Assembly: GCA_965246995.1 (NCBI GenBank)
Contig: OZ252008.1
Coordinates: 3,658,001 to 3,722,000, forward strand
Direction of reading: 5' to 3'
DNA from: VXRJ01 sp965246995
Lineage (GTDB): Bacteria; Acidobacteriota; Vicinamibacteria; Vicinamibacterales; UBA8438
DNA length: 64,000 nt
Below the pieces are notes generated by a model. The model had not been told where the DNA came from, did no database searches, and saw nothing but the letters and a program-made list of their open reading frames with translations. The position numbers and the translations under genes are program-made. This document shows positions 33,003-41,116 of the stretch, piece by piece. Each line of letters starts with the position of its first letter. Position 1 is the first letter of the stretch.

Positions 33003-33109
33003 AGTACTTCTCCCCTGCCGCAGCGCTGCGGCGGGAGCCGCTCATGATCGTCCACCCCCAGCTTGTGACGCAAGCCGCGCCACGCATGCTCCGGGGCTTC
33101 CCGGGCTGA

Positions 33110-33115
33110 TAGACT
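33110..33115 (+). promoter_or_regulatory. Putative -10 element TAGACT of the DUF1684 gene
   Basis: TAGACT ends 6 nt before the ATG at 33122, with no Shine-Dalgarno. It is identical in sequence and spacing to the element before dinB. Confidence 0.35.
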
Positions 33116-33121
33116 CCAACC

Positions 33122-34057
33122 ATGCCGCATCGATATCTCTGGCGGGGCGCCGCCCTGGGTCTGGCGGTCGCGTTCATTGTCCCGGAGTCCGCCGGCGCGC
33201 AGGACTATGCGACGGAGCTCGAAGCGTGGCGTGTCGACCGCGAGGCGCGCCTCGCGGCGGACGATGGCTGGCTGACGGTGACGGGGCTCTTCTTCCTCAA
33301 CGAGGGCACGCAGACATTCGGCTCTTCACCCCTCAACGACATCGTCCTGCGGACGGGGCCGGAACAGGCCGGCACCTTCACCCTGCGGCAGAACGCGGTG
33401 ACGGCGCAGGCCGCCGAGGGGGCGACGCTCACCGTCGACGGACGCGACGTAACCGAGGTGCGGCTATGGCCGTACGAGGGGAACGAGCGGCCGACGATCG
33501 CCCTCGGACCGCTCAGTCTGTTCGGCCACTACAGCGGCGACCGCCTCGCGATCCGCATGCGGGATCGGGAAAGCACGATCCGTCAGGCCTTTACCGGCCT
33601 GCGCTGGTACCCCGCCAACGAGTCGTTACGCGTCACGGGGCAGTTCGTTCCGCACGACGAACCGCGCATGATGGAGTTGCCCAACATCCTGGGCGATGTG
33701 GAGACGTTCCGGACAACCGGCTCAGTCGCGATAACGGTGGAAGGCGTCGACGTCCGGATGACCGCCGTCGACTCCGGCGACCAGCTCTGGTTCATCTTCC
33801 GTGACCTCACCAGCGGCAGCGAGACCTATCCCGCTGCCCGTTTCCTCTACGCGAATGCTCCCGCCGCGGACGGGACCACGACGGTCGATTTCAACCGCGC
33901 CTACAACCCACCGTGCGCCTTCAACCCGCACACCACCTGCCCGCTGCCGCCCCTCGAGAACCGGCTCCCCGTGAGAATCGAGGCGGGCGAACTGAACTAC
34001 CGCACCCTAGCAACCCGTGGGCAAACCCCGGGCTGCTGCTATCGCGGCTGCGCGTAA
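33122..34057 (+). CDS. Exported DUF1684 domain protein, 311 aa
   Basis: A signal peptide (ALGLAVAFIVPESAGAQ) is followed by the DUF1684 fold: LEAWRVDREARLAADDGWLTV, GLFFLNEG, EGNERPTIALG, and the characteristic C-terminal DFNRAYNPPCAFNPHTTC with LPVRIEAGE. Function unknown; the conserved Cys, His and aromatic residues suggest a ligand- or metal-binding site. The last 16 residues (LATRGQTPG...) are encoded by the short repeat element E and its flank, not by family sequence. The normal end was probably just before, so the repeat has altered the C-terminus. The gene is convergent with, and overlaps, the methyltransferase gene by 19 nt. Confidence 0.85.
   Translation: MPHRYLWRGAALGLAVAFIVPESAGAQDYATELEAWRVDREARLAADDGWLTVTGLFFLNEGTQTFGSSPLNDIVLRTGPEQAGTFTLRQNAVTAQAAEGATLTVDGRDVTEVRLWPYEGNERPTIALGPLSLFGHYSGDRLAIRMRDRESTIRQAFTGLRWYPANESLRVTGQFVPHDEPRMMELPNILGDVETFRTTGSVAITVEGVDVRMTAVDSGDQLWFIFRDLTSGSETYPAARFLYANAPAADGTTTVDFNRAYNPPCAFNPHTTCPLPPLENRLPVRIEAGELNYRTLATRGQTPGCCYRGCA
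34007..34041. repeat. Short palindromic repeat element E (35 bp)
   Basis: CTAGCAACCCGTGGGCAAAC followed by CCCGGGCTGCTGCTA closely matches element D at 62802. It overlaps the 3' ends of both convergent neighbours. Its right-hand TAG (complement of 34039-34041) is the methyltransferase stop codon. Its left-hand TAG is out of frame with the DUF1684 gene by one base. Confidence 0.7.
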
Positions 34058-34911
34058 AGATCGAGGATGCCGCCGGCACGGAGGGCGGCGACCGGGCGCG
34101 CAAGTAGCTCACCGAACCAGCCCGGCGCTTCGGGGCGGCCGTCGGCGGGAGTTTCCCAGTCGACGACACGGAATCCGGCCGCTTCGACCAGGCGGGCGAG
34201 CGTGGCCGGCGTGAAGAACCAGAGGTGGTGAAGCGCGCCATAGTGTTTCCACCCCCGGCGCTTGAGTCCGAGCCGACTCTGCAGGCTCTTGAGACGGATG
34301 TTCCAGCCGGCGAGGTTCGGAACGCCGACAATCAGCAGGCCGCCGTCGCGCACCACCGCGCGAGCCGTCCTGAGCTCCGCGAGTGGATCGGGGGTGTGCT
34401 CCAGAACGTGATTGAAGCGGACGGTGTCGTACGTCGCACCTCCGAAGTCGATCGCCGTGAGTGCGCCCTCGAAGAGAGTCGCGCCGGTAGCGCGGGCCGC
34501 GTCGGTGAGACGGATATCCGCACCCGCGGCGTCGCAGCCATGCGCACGCGCGTATCGCAGGAACGCCCCGGCCCCGCAGCCGACATCGAGCACGCGGGCC
34601 GGACGCGCCGCAACGTGCCGCCCGATCCGCGCGGTCTGGCGCGCGAACGTCCGCGTCCGGTACGGATCGTCTGCGGCGTGTGCCGCCGGGTGGTACGTGT
34701 CGCCGTACACGGCGTCGGAAAGTTGTGCCAGGACCGGCCGCGGGTGCTGGCACTCGAGACCGCACGAGGGACAGCGCGCCAGGTGGAACCCCTGGAAGTC
34801 GATGGCGAACCGATGCGGTTCACGCTGGCAAAGGGGGCAAACGACGCCTTCCCGGTCCGGAAGCGCCGCCTCGACCTCGGCGCGCGGCCGCCCGAACAGC
34901 GACTCGGACAT
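34039..34911 (-). CDS. Class I SAM-dependent methyltransferase with zinc ribbon, 290 aa
   Basis: The N-terminal CPLC...CPSCG motif is a zinc ribbon typical of sugar- or lipid-type methyltransferases. The Rossmann core has motif I in VLDVGCGAGAFLRYA, GADIR, and HVLEHTPDPLAEL, as in the methyltransferase-11/23 group. The substrate is unknown; such proteins often modify polyketides, quinones or surface glycans. The ATG follows GAGGAT. The TAG stop lies in short repeat element E. Confidence 0.85.
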   Translation of the reverse strand: MSESLFGRPRAEVEAALPDREGVVCPLCQREPHRFAIDFQGFHLARCPSCGLECQHPRPVLAQLSDAVYGDTYHPAAHAADDPYRTRTFARQTARIGRHVAARPARVLDVGCGAGAFLRYARAHGCDAAGADIRLTDAARATGATLFEGALTAIDFGGATYDTVRFNHVLEHTPDPLAELRTARAVVRDGGLLIVGVPNLAGWNIRLKSLQSRLGLKRRGWKHYGALHHLWFFTPATLARLVEAAGFRVVDWETPADGRPEAPGWFGELLARPVAALRAGGILDLYAQPR

Positions 34912-34963
34912 GCGGCGATCCTCTCACGTCAGGGTTGCCGACGGCTGCGGCCGGCGGCTGTGG

Positions 34964-34969
34964 TAGGGT
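34964..34969 (+). promoter_or_regulatory. Putative gatC -10 element TAGGGT
   Basis: TAGGGT ends 7 nt before the gatC ATG, preceded by TGTGG (possible extended -10). No Shine-Dalgarno is present in the gap. Confidence 0.3.
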
Positions 34970-34976
34970 GCGCGTC

Positions 34977-35300
34977 ATGTCCGATCGTCTGACGCGCGAC
35001 GAGGTCGAGAAGATCGCGGCGCTCGCCCACCTGGAACTCACCCCCGACGAAGTGGAGCGCTACACGCCGCAACTGGCCGACATCCTCGAATACGCCGAAC
35101 GGCTGGCGGAAGTGGATCCGGGCGCTGCCATGGGTGACGCCACATGGCACCCAGGCGGCGAAGTGTGCCCGCAACGGGACGATAACCCCGGTTCGTCACT
35201 GGGTCGCGATGCGTCTCTGGCCAATGCGCCGGATGGCGTCGCCGACCGCCGGTCGGCGGACGGCGGGTTCTTCCGCGTGCCGCGCGTCCTCGGATCATGA
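34977..35300 (+). CDS. gatC: Aspartyl/glutamyl-tRNA amidotransferase subunit C, 107 aa
   Basis: Small subunit that clamps GatA and GatB in the amidotransferase that makes Gln-tRNA(Gln) and/or Asn-tRNA(Asn). Family hallmarks are LTRDEVEKIAALAHLELTPDE, LADILEYAERL, and a C-terminal FFRVPRVLGS that matches the usual FxVPxVL. The stop overlaps the gatA ATG by 4 nt (ATGA). Because asnS is present further on, the complex here is most likely needed for Gln-tRNA(Gln). gatB is not in the window. Confidence 0.92.
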   Translation: MSDRLTRDEVEKIAALAHLELTPDEVERYTPQLADILEYAERLAEVDPGAAMGDATWHPGGEVCPQRDDNPGSSLGRDASLANAPDGVADRRSADGGFFRVPRVLGS

Positions 35301-36837
35301 CGGTCGGACCGGAAACGGATCCCAATCCGGCCCCCGCCGACAGCGCCATCGCCACACGGGACGCGATCCGCACCGGACGCCGCACCGCGGTAGAGGTGTG
35401 CCGGGCCTGTCTCGATCGATCGCTTCGGAGGACACACGGTGGCACGCCTTCACGGCGGTCCACTCCGACGACGCGCTCGCGCAGGCGGAGGCGATCGATC
35501 GCGAGCGGCGGACCGGCAGGGGCCTCGAGCGTCCTCTGCTGGGCGTCCCGATTTCTATCAAGGACGTCATTTGCGTTCAGGGGAAGCTGACGACGGCGGC
35601 ATCCCGGATCCTCGAAGGATTCCGTCCCCCCTACGAAGCGACCGTCGTGACGCAGTTGCGGCAAGCAGGGGCGGTGATTATCGGCACCACGAACTGTGAT
35701 GAGTTCGCCATGGGCTCGTCGACCGAGCACTCCGCCTACGGACCGACCCGAAACCCGTGGGACGCCGATCGGACGCCGGGCGGATCGAGCGGGGGCGCGG
35801 CGGCAGCCGTGGCGGCGCGGTGCGGGCCGGTCGCGATCGGATCCGATACCGGCGGATCGATCCGCCAGCCGGCGGCGTTCTGCGGTGTCGTCGGACTGAA
35901 GCCGACCTACGGACGGGTGTCCCGTTACGGCCTGCTCGCGTTCGCGTCGTCACTCGATCAGATCGGGCCAATCACGCTGACGGTGGCCGACGCCGCCCTG
36001 CTGCTCGGCGTCATGGCAGGACACGACGCCCGCGATGCGACCTCGGCGGATCTGCCCGTGGAGGACTACGCCGGGGCGCTCACCGGGCAGGCGGACGGCC
36101 TTTGCGTCGGCGTGCCGCGGCGGATCCTGAACGACGCCGATGCCGGCATCGATGCCGAGGTGCTGGATGCGTTCCACCGGTCGCTCGAGACGATCGCGGC
36201 GGCCGGGGCGACGCTGGTGGACATCGAGTTGCCCCATGCGGCGTACGCGGTGCCTGCCTACTATCTGGTCGCACCCGCCGAGGCCTCCTCGAACCTGGCG
36301 CGCTACGACGGCGTCCGGTATGGCGCCCGCGCCGCAACCGACGGCGGTGAACCGGCGGCGGACAGTGTCGGGACGCCGCTGAGCCGGATGTACGACCGGA
36401 CCCGCGACGCCGGCTTCGGCGCCGAAGTGAAGCGGCGGATCATGCTGGGGACGTATGCGCTGAGCCAGGGTTACTACGACGCGTACTACCTGAGGGCGCA
36501 GCGCGTACGCCGGATGATCCGGCACGACTACGAAACCGCGTTCGGTGGCGAGAACGGCGGCGGCGGCGCTGTGCATGCGGTCGCGATGCCGACAACACCG
36601 ACGCCCGCGTTCCCGCTGGGGGAGCGGGTGGAGGATCCGCTGGCGATGTACCTGGGGGATGTCTTTACGGTGAGCGCGAACCTGGCCGGGCTGCCGGCAA
36701 TCAGCGTGCCGGCCGGGCTGACGGACGCACGGCTGCCGGTCGGTTTCCAGCTGATCGGACGAGCGTTTGACGAGGCGACGTTGTTGCGTCTGGCGGACGC
36801 TTACGAGGGGGCGCGGTCGGGGGGGCGCGTTTTGTAG
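35297..36837 (+). CDS. gatA: Aspartyl/glutamyl-tRNA amidotransferase subunit A, with a frameshift
   Basis: Amidase-signature subunit that releases ammonia from glutamine. The catalytic triad is intact: Lys in GVPISIKDV, cis-Ser in IGSDTGGSIRQPAA, and the nucleophile Ser in GSDTGGS/GGSSGG context. The N-terminal 40 or so residues (from ATG 35297, ATRDAIRTGRRTAVEVCRACLDRS) are in one frame. The rest (from about IASEDTRWHAFTAV) is in another. The switch is at 35413-35421 in CGATCGATCG and needs one base more than is present (1541 nt, one short of 514 codons). GatA is normally required where GatCAB is used, so an assembly or read error is likelier than a true pseudogene. Confidence 0.88.
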
Positions 36838-36877
36838 AGCCGGCGTGGACGCCAGAGCACCAAGCCGGCGCGCCAAG

Positions 36878-37156
36878 CTACGACGGTTTGTCCTGCTGTT
36901 CGAGGAGCTCAGGCGTGCGGAGCTGATCCGTCTTGCCGCTGACCGCATCGGGGCTGAGGTAATGGATGTGCTCGCCGCCCATCCGATCGGCCAGATTGCG
37001 CACGACGAGGGACCGGGGCCCGATCTTCCGGAACTTGGTGAAGCCGGCGATCACGAGAAAACCGACGAACAGCGCAAGCAGGAAGCCGGTGGACATCGCC
37101 AGGGCGAGCAGCGTCTGGATCGCTCCGTCGAGGATCGGGTTCGTCCCAGGTGCCAT
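36878..37156 (-). CDS. Small membrane protein of unknown function, 92 aa
   Basis: One strong transmembrane segment (LLALAMSTGFLLALFVGFLVIAG) spans about residues 16-38. It is followed by a basic stretch (FRKIGPRSLVVRNLADRMGG) and a polar cytoplasmic tail. No family is recognised. The start follows the rpoZ stop by only 2 nt, so the two are co-transcribed and probably translationally coupled; link to RNA polymerase function unknown. Confidence 0.65.
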   Translation of the reverse strand: MAPGTNPILDGAIQTLLALAMSTGFLLALFVGFLVIAGFTKFRKIGPRSLVVRNLADRMGGEHIHYLSPDAVSGKTDQLRTPELLEQQDKPS

Positions 37157-37158
37157 GG

Positions 37159-37533
37159 TCAGTCTGTCTTCGCCGGATCGTCGTCATCCTCCGGCACCTG
37201 GTAGATGATCTTGCCGGCGTCCACTTCCCGCATGGCGACCCGTTCCAGTTTCAACCGATTCCCCAACGACCGCGGGTTGTCGAGATTCGGCTCCGGCAGG
37301 TTCTCGATCCGTGGCACTGCGCCCCGGCGCAACTGCTTCGCCCGCTGCGCGGCGACATCCACAAAGAGGAAACGGCTCTCGATGGGGCCGCTCCCGGCGG
37401 GCATGCCTGCCGGCGAACTCTCCGCCTCCGCCCCGGGTGGCGTTGTCTCCTTCGCCGCCGCCGGGGCGTCGGCAAGTGCTTCTGACTCGGGTGCGTTCTC
37501 CGCCTCGTTCACAGACGCTACCTCCTTCGCCAT
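37159..37533 (-). CDS. rpoZ: RNA polymerase omega subunit, 124 aa
   Basis: Omega assists assembly of beta-prime into RNA polymerase. The core motif is SRFLFVDVAAQRAKQLRRGAVP, followed by VAMREVDAGKI, which match the conserved helices. An unusual Glu/Ala/Pro-rich N-terminal extension of about 50 residues precedes the core, and the C-terminus is acidic. TATCCT lies 7 nt upstream of the ATG at 37533, with no Shine-Dalgarno, suggesting a leaderless message. It is divergent from ymdB. Confidence 0.85.
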   Translation of the reverse strand: MAKEVASVNEAENAPESEALADAPAAAKETTPPGAEAESSPAGMPAGSGPIESRFLFVDVAAQRAKQLRRGAVPRIENLPEPNLDNPRSLGNRLKLERVAMREVDAGKIIYQVPEDDDDPAKTD

Positions 37534-37540
37534 GAGTTCT

Positions 37541-37546
37541 AGGATA
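37541..37546 (-). promoter_or_regulatory. Putative rpoZ -10 element TATCCT
   Basis: TATCCT on the minus strand ends 7 nt before the rpoZ ATG. TTCGCA lies about 18 nt further up, a weak -35 candidate. Confidence 0.4.
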
Positions 37547-37626
37547 CGCGAATCCGACGCGCGGTGCGAAACCGTCGCGTCCGATTTGCCCGCCGCCGCC
37601 GGCCGATATGCGATCATGGGGCACAT

Positions 37627-38448
37627 ATGGCGGCGACTACACTGCTCTTCATCGGCGATATCGTGGGCAAGCCGGGACGGAGGATCACCCGTCAGGCGGT
37701 ACCGCGCCTGATCGCCCACCACGGCGTCGATCTCGTGATTGCCAACATCGAGAACGCTGCGGGCGGAAACGGCATCACGCGCGAGATCGCGGAGGCGCTG
37801 CGCGACGACGGCATCGACGTCATGACCAGCGGGAACCACATCTGGGACAAGAAGGAGGCGATCGCCTACATTCGCGACGAACCGCGGCTGCTTCGCCCCG
37901 CCAATTACCCCGAGGGCGTTCCGGGGCGCGGCCGCTACGTGGCCACCACCAGGACGGGTGTCCGGGTCGGCGTGGTCAACGTCATGGGCCGTGTCTTCAT
38001 GAACGCGCTCGACAATCCGTTTCAGGTCGTCCGCGACGAGATCGCCGCCGTGCGCGCGGAAGGGGCAAGAATCGTCTTCGTGGATTTCCACGCCGAGACG
38101 ACGTCAGAGAAGCAGGCGCTGGCGTGGCACCTCGACGGTGAAGTGACCGCGGTCGTCGGGACTCACACGCATGTGCAGACCGCCGACGCACGGATCCTGC
38201 CGAAGGGAACCGCCTACCTGACCGACGTCGGGATGACGGGTCCGCACGATTCGATCATCGGCGTCGAACCGGGACCGGCGATTCGGCGTTTTCTCAACGG
38301 GATGCCGGCAAAGTTCGAGACGGCCCGGGCGAACCCGCGGTTGAACGCCGTCCTCGTCGCGGTCGATCCGGAGACAGGCCATGCCCGGTCGATAGAACGG
38401 ATCAATCTGTCGGCCGACGACATCGACGCGCTGAAGGTGGCGACGTGA
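37627..38448 (+). CDS. ymdB: YmdB-family metallophosphoesterase, 273 aa
   Basis: Calcineurin-like phosphodiesterase of the TIGR00282/YmdB family; the Bacillus homologue acts on 2',3'-cyclic nucleotides. Metal-binding motifs are FIGDIVGKPGRR, ANIENAAGG, TSGNHIWDKKE, DFHAE and VVGTHTHVQTAD. The length fits (about 265 aa). The ATG at 37627 is chosen by family start (ATTLLFIGD). It overlaps xseA by 4 nt, as the first gene of the run that extends to nadK. Confidence 0.9.
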   Translation: MAATTLLFIGDIVGKPGRRITRQAVPRLIAHHGVDLVIANIENAAGGNGITREIAEALRDDGIDVMTSGNHIWDKKEAIAYIRDEPRLLRPANYPEGVPGRGRYVATTRTGVRVGVVNVMGRVFMNALDNPFQVVRDEIAAVRAEGARIVFVDFHAETTSEKQALAWHLDGEVTAVVGTHTHVQTADARILPKGTAYLTDVGMTGPHDSIIGVEPGPAIRRFLNGMPAKFETARANPRLNAVLVAVDPETGHARSIERINLSADDIDALKVAT

Positions 38449-39857
38449 CAACCGTACGCCTGCCGTTCGGCGATGATGCAATCGTGCGTTCCCCAACCGC
38501 GACGAGGCGGGCGCGGCAGGTGCTGACCGTCACCCAATTGACGGCGCAGATCCGCCTGAAGCTGGAGTCGGCCTATCCCACCGTCTGGGTGGAAGGCGAG
38601 CTGTCGAACGCCCGACTCTGGAGGACCGGCCATCTGTACTTCACGCTGAAGGACGGCAACGCGCAGATCCGCGGCGTGATGTTCCGCTCGGCGGTCCGCA
38701 CCCTCCGATTCGAGCCGGAGGATGGGCTGCACGTCGTCGCGCGTGGCCGCGTCAGCGTCTACGAACCGAAGGGCGAGTACCAGCTGGTCGCCGAGCACTT
38801 CGAACCGGCAGGCGTCGGGGCGCGGCAACTCGCCTTCGATCAACTCCGTCAGCGGCTGGAACGGGAGGGCCTGTTCGCGGCCGAGCGGAAACGCGCGCTT
38901 CCAATGCTGCCGCGACGGATCGGCATAGTCACGTCGATCGACGGCGCCGCGCTGCAGGACATCCTGACCGTCCTCGGCCGCCGCTTCCCCACCGCACATC
39001 TCGTGATCAGCCCTGCGCGGGTGCAGGGCGACAGCGCCGCGAAGCAACTGGTGGGCGCACTCGACCGGGTGGCGCACGTTCCGCGACTCGATGTCGTGAT
39101 CCTCGGCCGGGGCGGCGGCTCGGTGGAAGATCTCTGGGCGTTCAACGACGAGAGGCTCGCCCGCGCCATTGCCGCCTGCCCGGTGCCGGTCATATCGGCA
39201 GTGGGACACGAGACCGACTTCACGATCAGCGACTTCGTCGCCGACATCCGCGCCGCGACCCCCTCCGCCGCGGCGGAGATCGTCGTGGCGCGCAAGGCAG
39301 ACCTCGAGGGACGTCTCGCCCGCGCCCGGGGGCGGCTCCTCGACGCTGCGCGCAACGCCCTGCGCCGCCGGCACGACCTCGTGGAACGGGCGCGGACCAG
39401 CCCCGGCATGGCATCGTGGCCGGCTCGGATCGCGCTATACCATCGTCAGGTCGACGAATTGAACGACCGTCTGGAAGACGGCGTGCACGATGCGATCGGG
39501 ACGCGTACGCGGCGGGTGGAGCGGCTCCGCCAACGGCTCGATCAGTTGGACGTCGCCGTGCGCCTCGCCCGCATTCGGGCCGCGCTTGAGGTCGCGGACG
39601 AGAAGCTGGCGCGGGCTGCCGCGGGTCGAGCCACCAGCGGGCGCGGCCGACTGGAAAGGGTCGCGGCACAGCTCGCAGCGCTCAGTCCCCTGGGGGTGCT
39701 GGCGCGCGGCTACGCAGTCTGCTGGAATAGCGACCGTACGGCGATCGTCCGGCGCGCGGGCGAGGTCCGCGAGGGCGACGCGGTTCGCGTTACGCTGCAG
39801 GAAGGGGAACTGCGCTGCGGGGTGCAGGCGATCATCGAGGATGCGCGACATGGATGA
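38445..39857 (+). CDS. xseA: Exodeoxyribonuclease VII large subunit, 470 aa
   Basis: Catalytic subunit of the single-strand exonuclease ExoVII. It has the N-terminal OB-fold (LTVTQLTAQIRLKLES, VEGELSNARLWRTGHLYFTLKD). The nuclease core includes RIGIVTSIDGAALQDIL, VILGRGGGSVEDLWAFNDE, SAVGHETDFTISDFVADIRAATPSAAAE. A long coiled-coil C-terminal region that binds XseB follows, with the final barrel ARGYAVCW. The GTG start overlaps the ymdB stop and the end overlaps xseB, so the genes are translationally coupled. Confidence 0.95.
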   Translation: MTTVRLPFGDDAIVRSPTATRRARQVLTVTQLTAQIRLKLESAYPTVWVEGELSNARLWRTGHLYFTLKDGNAQIRGVMFRSAVRTLRFEPEDGLHVVARGRVSVYEPKGEYQLVAEHFEPAGVGARQLAFDQLRQRLEREGLFAAERKRALPMLPRRIGIVTSIDGAALQDILTVLGRRFPTAHLVISPARVQGDSAAKQLVGALDRVAHVPRLDVVILGRGGGSVEDLWAFNDERLARAIAACPVPVISAVGHETDFTISDFVADIRAATPSAAAEIVVARKADLEGRLARARGRLLDAARNALRRRHDLVERARTSPGMASWPARIALYHRQVDELNDRLEDGVHDAIGTRTRRVERLRQRLDQLDVAVRLARIRAALEVADEKLARAAAGRATSGRGRLERVAAQLAALSPLGVLARGYAVCWNSDRTAIVRRAGEVREGDAVRVTLQEGELRCGVQAIIEDARHG

Positions 39858-40164
39858 CCCGACCGTCAAGGACTTCGAATCGGCACTCGCCGAACTGGAA
39901 ACGATCGTGCAGACGCTCGAGGACGGCCAGCTTACGCTGGAGCAGTCGCTCGAACGGTTCGAGCGGGGGATCACGCTCTCCCGGTACTGCCATACCCGGC
40001 TCGAAGCCGCCGAGAAGCGGATCGACCTGCTGAACGAGCGTGGCGAGCTACGGGCGGCGCCGGACGGTCTCGCGACCGACGGCACTGCGGAAAACGGCAC
40101 GGACAAGACCAAACGCGGGTCGATGACGGCGAGCGGGGGCGATGACGTCGACAGGCTGATCTGA
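39850..40164 (+). CDS. xseB: Exodeoxyribonuclease VII small subunit, 104 aa
   Basis: Helical hairpin protein that binds XseA and regulates ExoVII. The core VKDFESALAELETIVQTLEDGQLTLEQSLERFERGI is the family signature, here with a longer, charged C-terminal tail than the usual 80 residues. Two in-frame ATGs exist (39841 and 39850). The second is preferred because CGAGG lies at an acceptable distance. It overlaps the xseA stop. Confidence 0.9.
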   Translation: MDDPTVKDFESALAELETIVQTLEDGQLTLEQSLERFERGITLSRYCHTRLEAAEKRIDLLNERGELRAAPDGLATDGTAENGTDKTKRGSMTASGGDDVDRLI

Positions 40165-40171
40165 TCGCATC

Positions 40172-41116
40172 ATGGCGCTAGCAACCGAGCGGGCGACCTT
40201 CGAAGCGTACGCGCAATCAGCACGCACGGCGATCGACGCCGGGCTCGACCGCTTCCTGCCGGCGCCGCCAAGCTGCCCGCCACGGATCGCCGAGGCCGTC
40301 CGCTACAGCATCTTCGCAGGCGGCAAGCGGCTCCGCCCGCTGCTGACCCTGGCCGGCGCCGACAGCGTACGCCCGAACGGGATACCCCCTGACGATGAAA
40401 CCGTGCTTCCCGCCGCCTGCGCCGTCGAGATGATCCACACGTACTCGTTGATCCATGACGACCTGCCGGCAATGGACAACGACACGCTGCGACGAGGCCG
40501 TCCGACCGCGCACGTCGTCTACGGCGAGGGTCTCGCGGTACTCGCGGGGGATGCACTCCTGACCCAAGCGTTCCGCATCCTGGCGCGCTACCCGACGGCT
40601 GACGGACCGGATGACGGAGACCTGCGCTCCCGCAAGCTCCGGACGATCGACCGGGTCGCGCGCGCCGCGGGGGCCGAGGGAATGGTGGGTGGCCAGGCGA
40701 TCGATCTCCAGGCGACCGGCAAGGGGGGCGCCTCGCTCGACGCCGGCGCACTCAGTGCGATGCATGCGCAGAAGACCGGCGCCCTGATCCGCGCCGCGGC
40801 AGTGGCGGGCGCCATCATGGGGGGCGGCTCCGACGAAACGGTCGCCGCCGTCGACACCTACGCCGCCCATGTCGGCCTCGCGTTCCAGATCGTCGACGAC
40901 ATCCTCGATGTCGAGGGAGCTTCCGAGCAGCTGGGCAAGACGGGCGGCAAGGACGCCGCCGCCGGCAAGCCGACCTACCCGGCACTTTTCGGCATCGACG
41001 AATCCCGCCGGCTCGCCGCTCGCTCCGTCGGCGCCGCGCACGCGGCCATCGACGCGGCCGGCATCGGTGGCCGTCTCGCCGCCATCGCTGACAGCGTCCT
41101 GAGTCGAACCCGGTGA
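40172..41116 (+). CDS. ispA: Geranyl/farnesyl diphosphate synthase, 314 aa
   Basis: Polyprenyl synthetase that condenses isopentenyl diphosphate with allylic diphosphates for quinones and undecaprenyl carriers. The first aspartate-rich motif is D96-D-L-P-A-M-D102 and the second D242-D-I-L-D246. GGKRLRPLLTLA and the Lys/Gln substrate-binding residues in between are present. The chain length is inferred as C15 from the position in the xseAB-ispA run. dxs, often next in other bacteria, is absent here. Its stop overlaps the tlyA GTG. Confidence 0.92.
   Translation: MALATERATFEAYAQSARTAIDAGLDRFLPAPPSCPPRIAEAVRYSIFAGGKRLRPLLTLAGADSVRPNGIPPDDETVLPAACAVEMIHTYSLIHDDLPAMDNDTLRRGRPTAHVVYGEGLAVLAGDALLTQAFRILARYPTADGPDDGDLRSRKLRTIDRVARAAGAEGMVGGQAIDLQATGKGGASLDAGALSAMHAQKTGALIRAAAVAGAIMGGGSDETVAAVDTYAAHVGLAFQIVDDILDVEGASEQLGKTGGKDAAAGKPTYPALFGIDESRRLAARSVGAAHAAIDAAGIGGRLAAIADSVLSRTR

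Noticed and set aside
32956..33804. Open frame starting with MHRRSN in repeat copy B and running over the DUF1684 gene
   Set aside because: Beyond the repeat it is an out-of-frame reading of the DUF1684 gene. Only the shared start inside the repeat is of interest.
36838..36877. GCCGGCG...GCCGGCG sequence after gatA as a member of the hairpin repeat families
   Set aside because: It shares only GC-rich words with them and does not form the same stem-loop.
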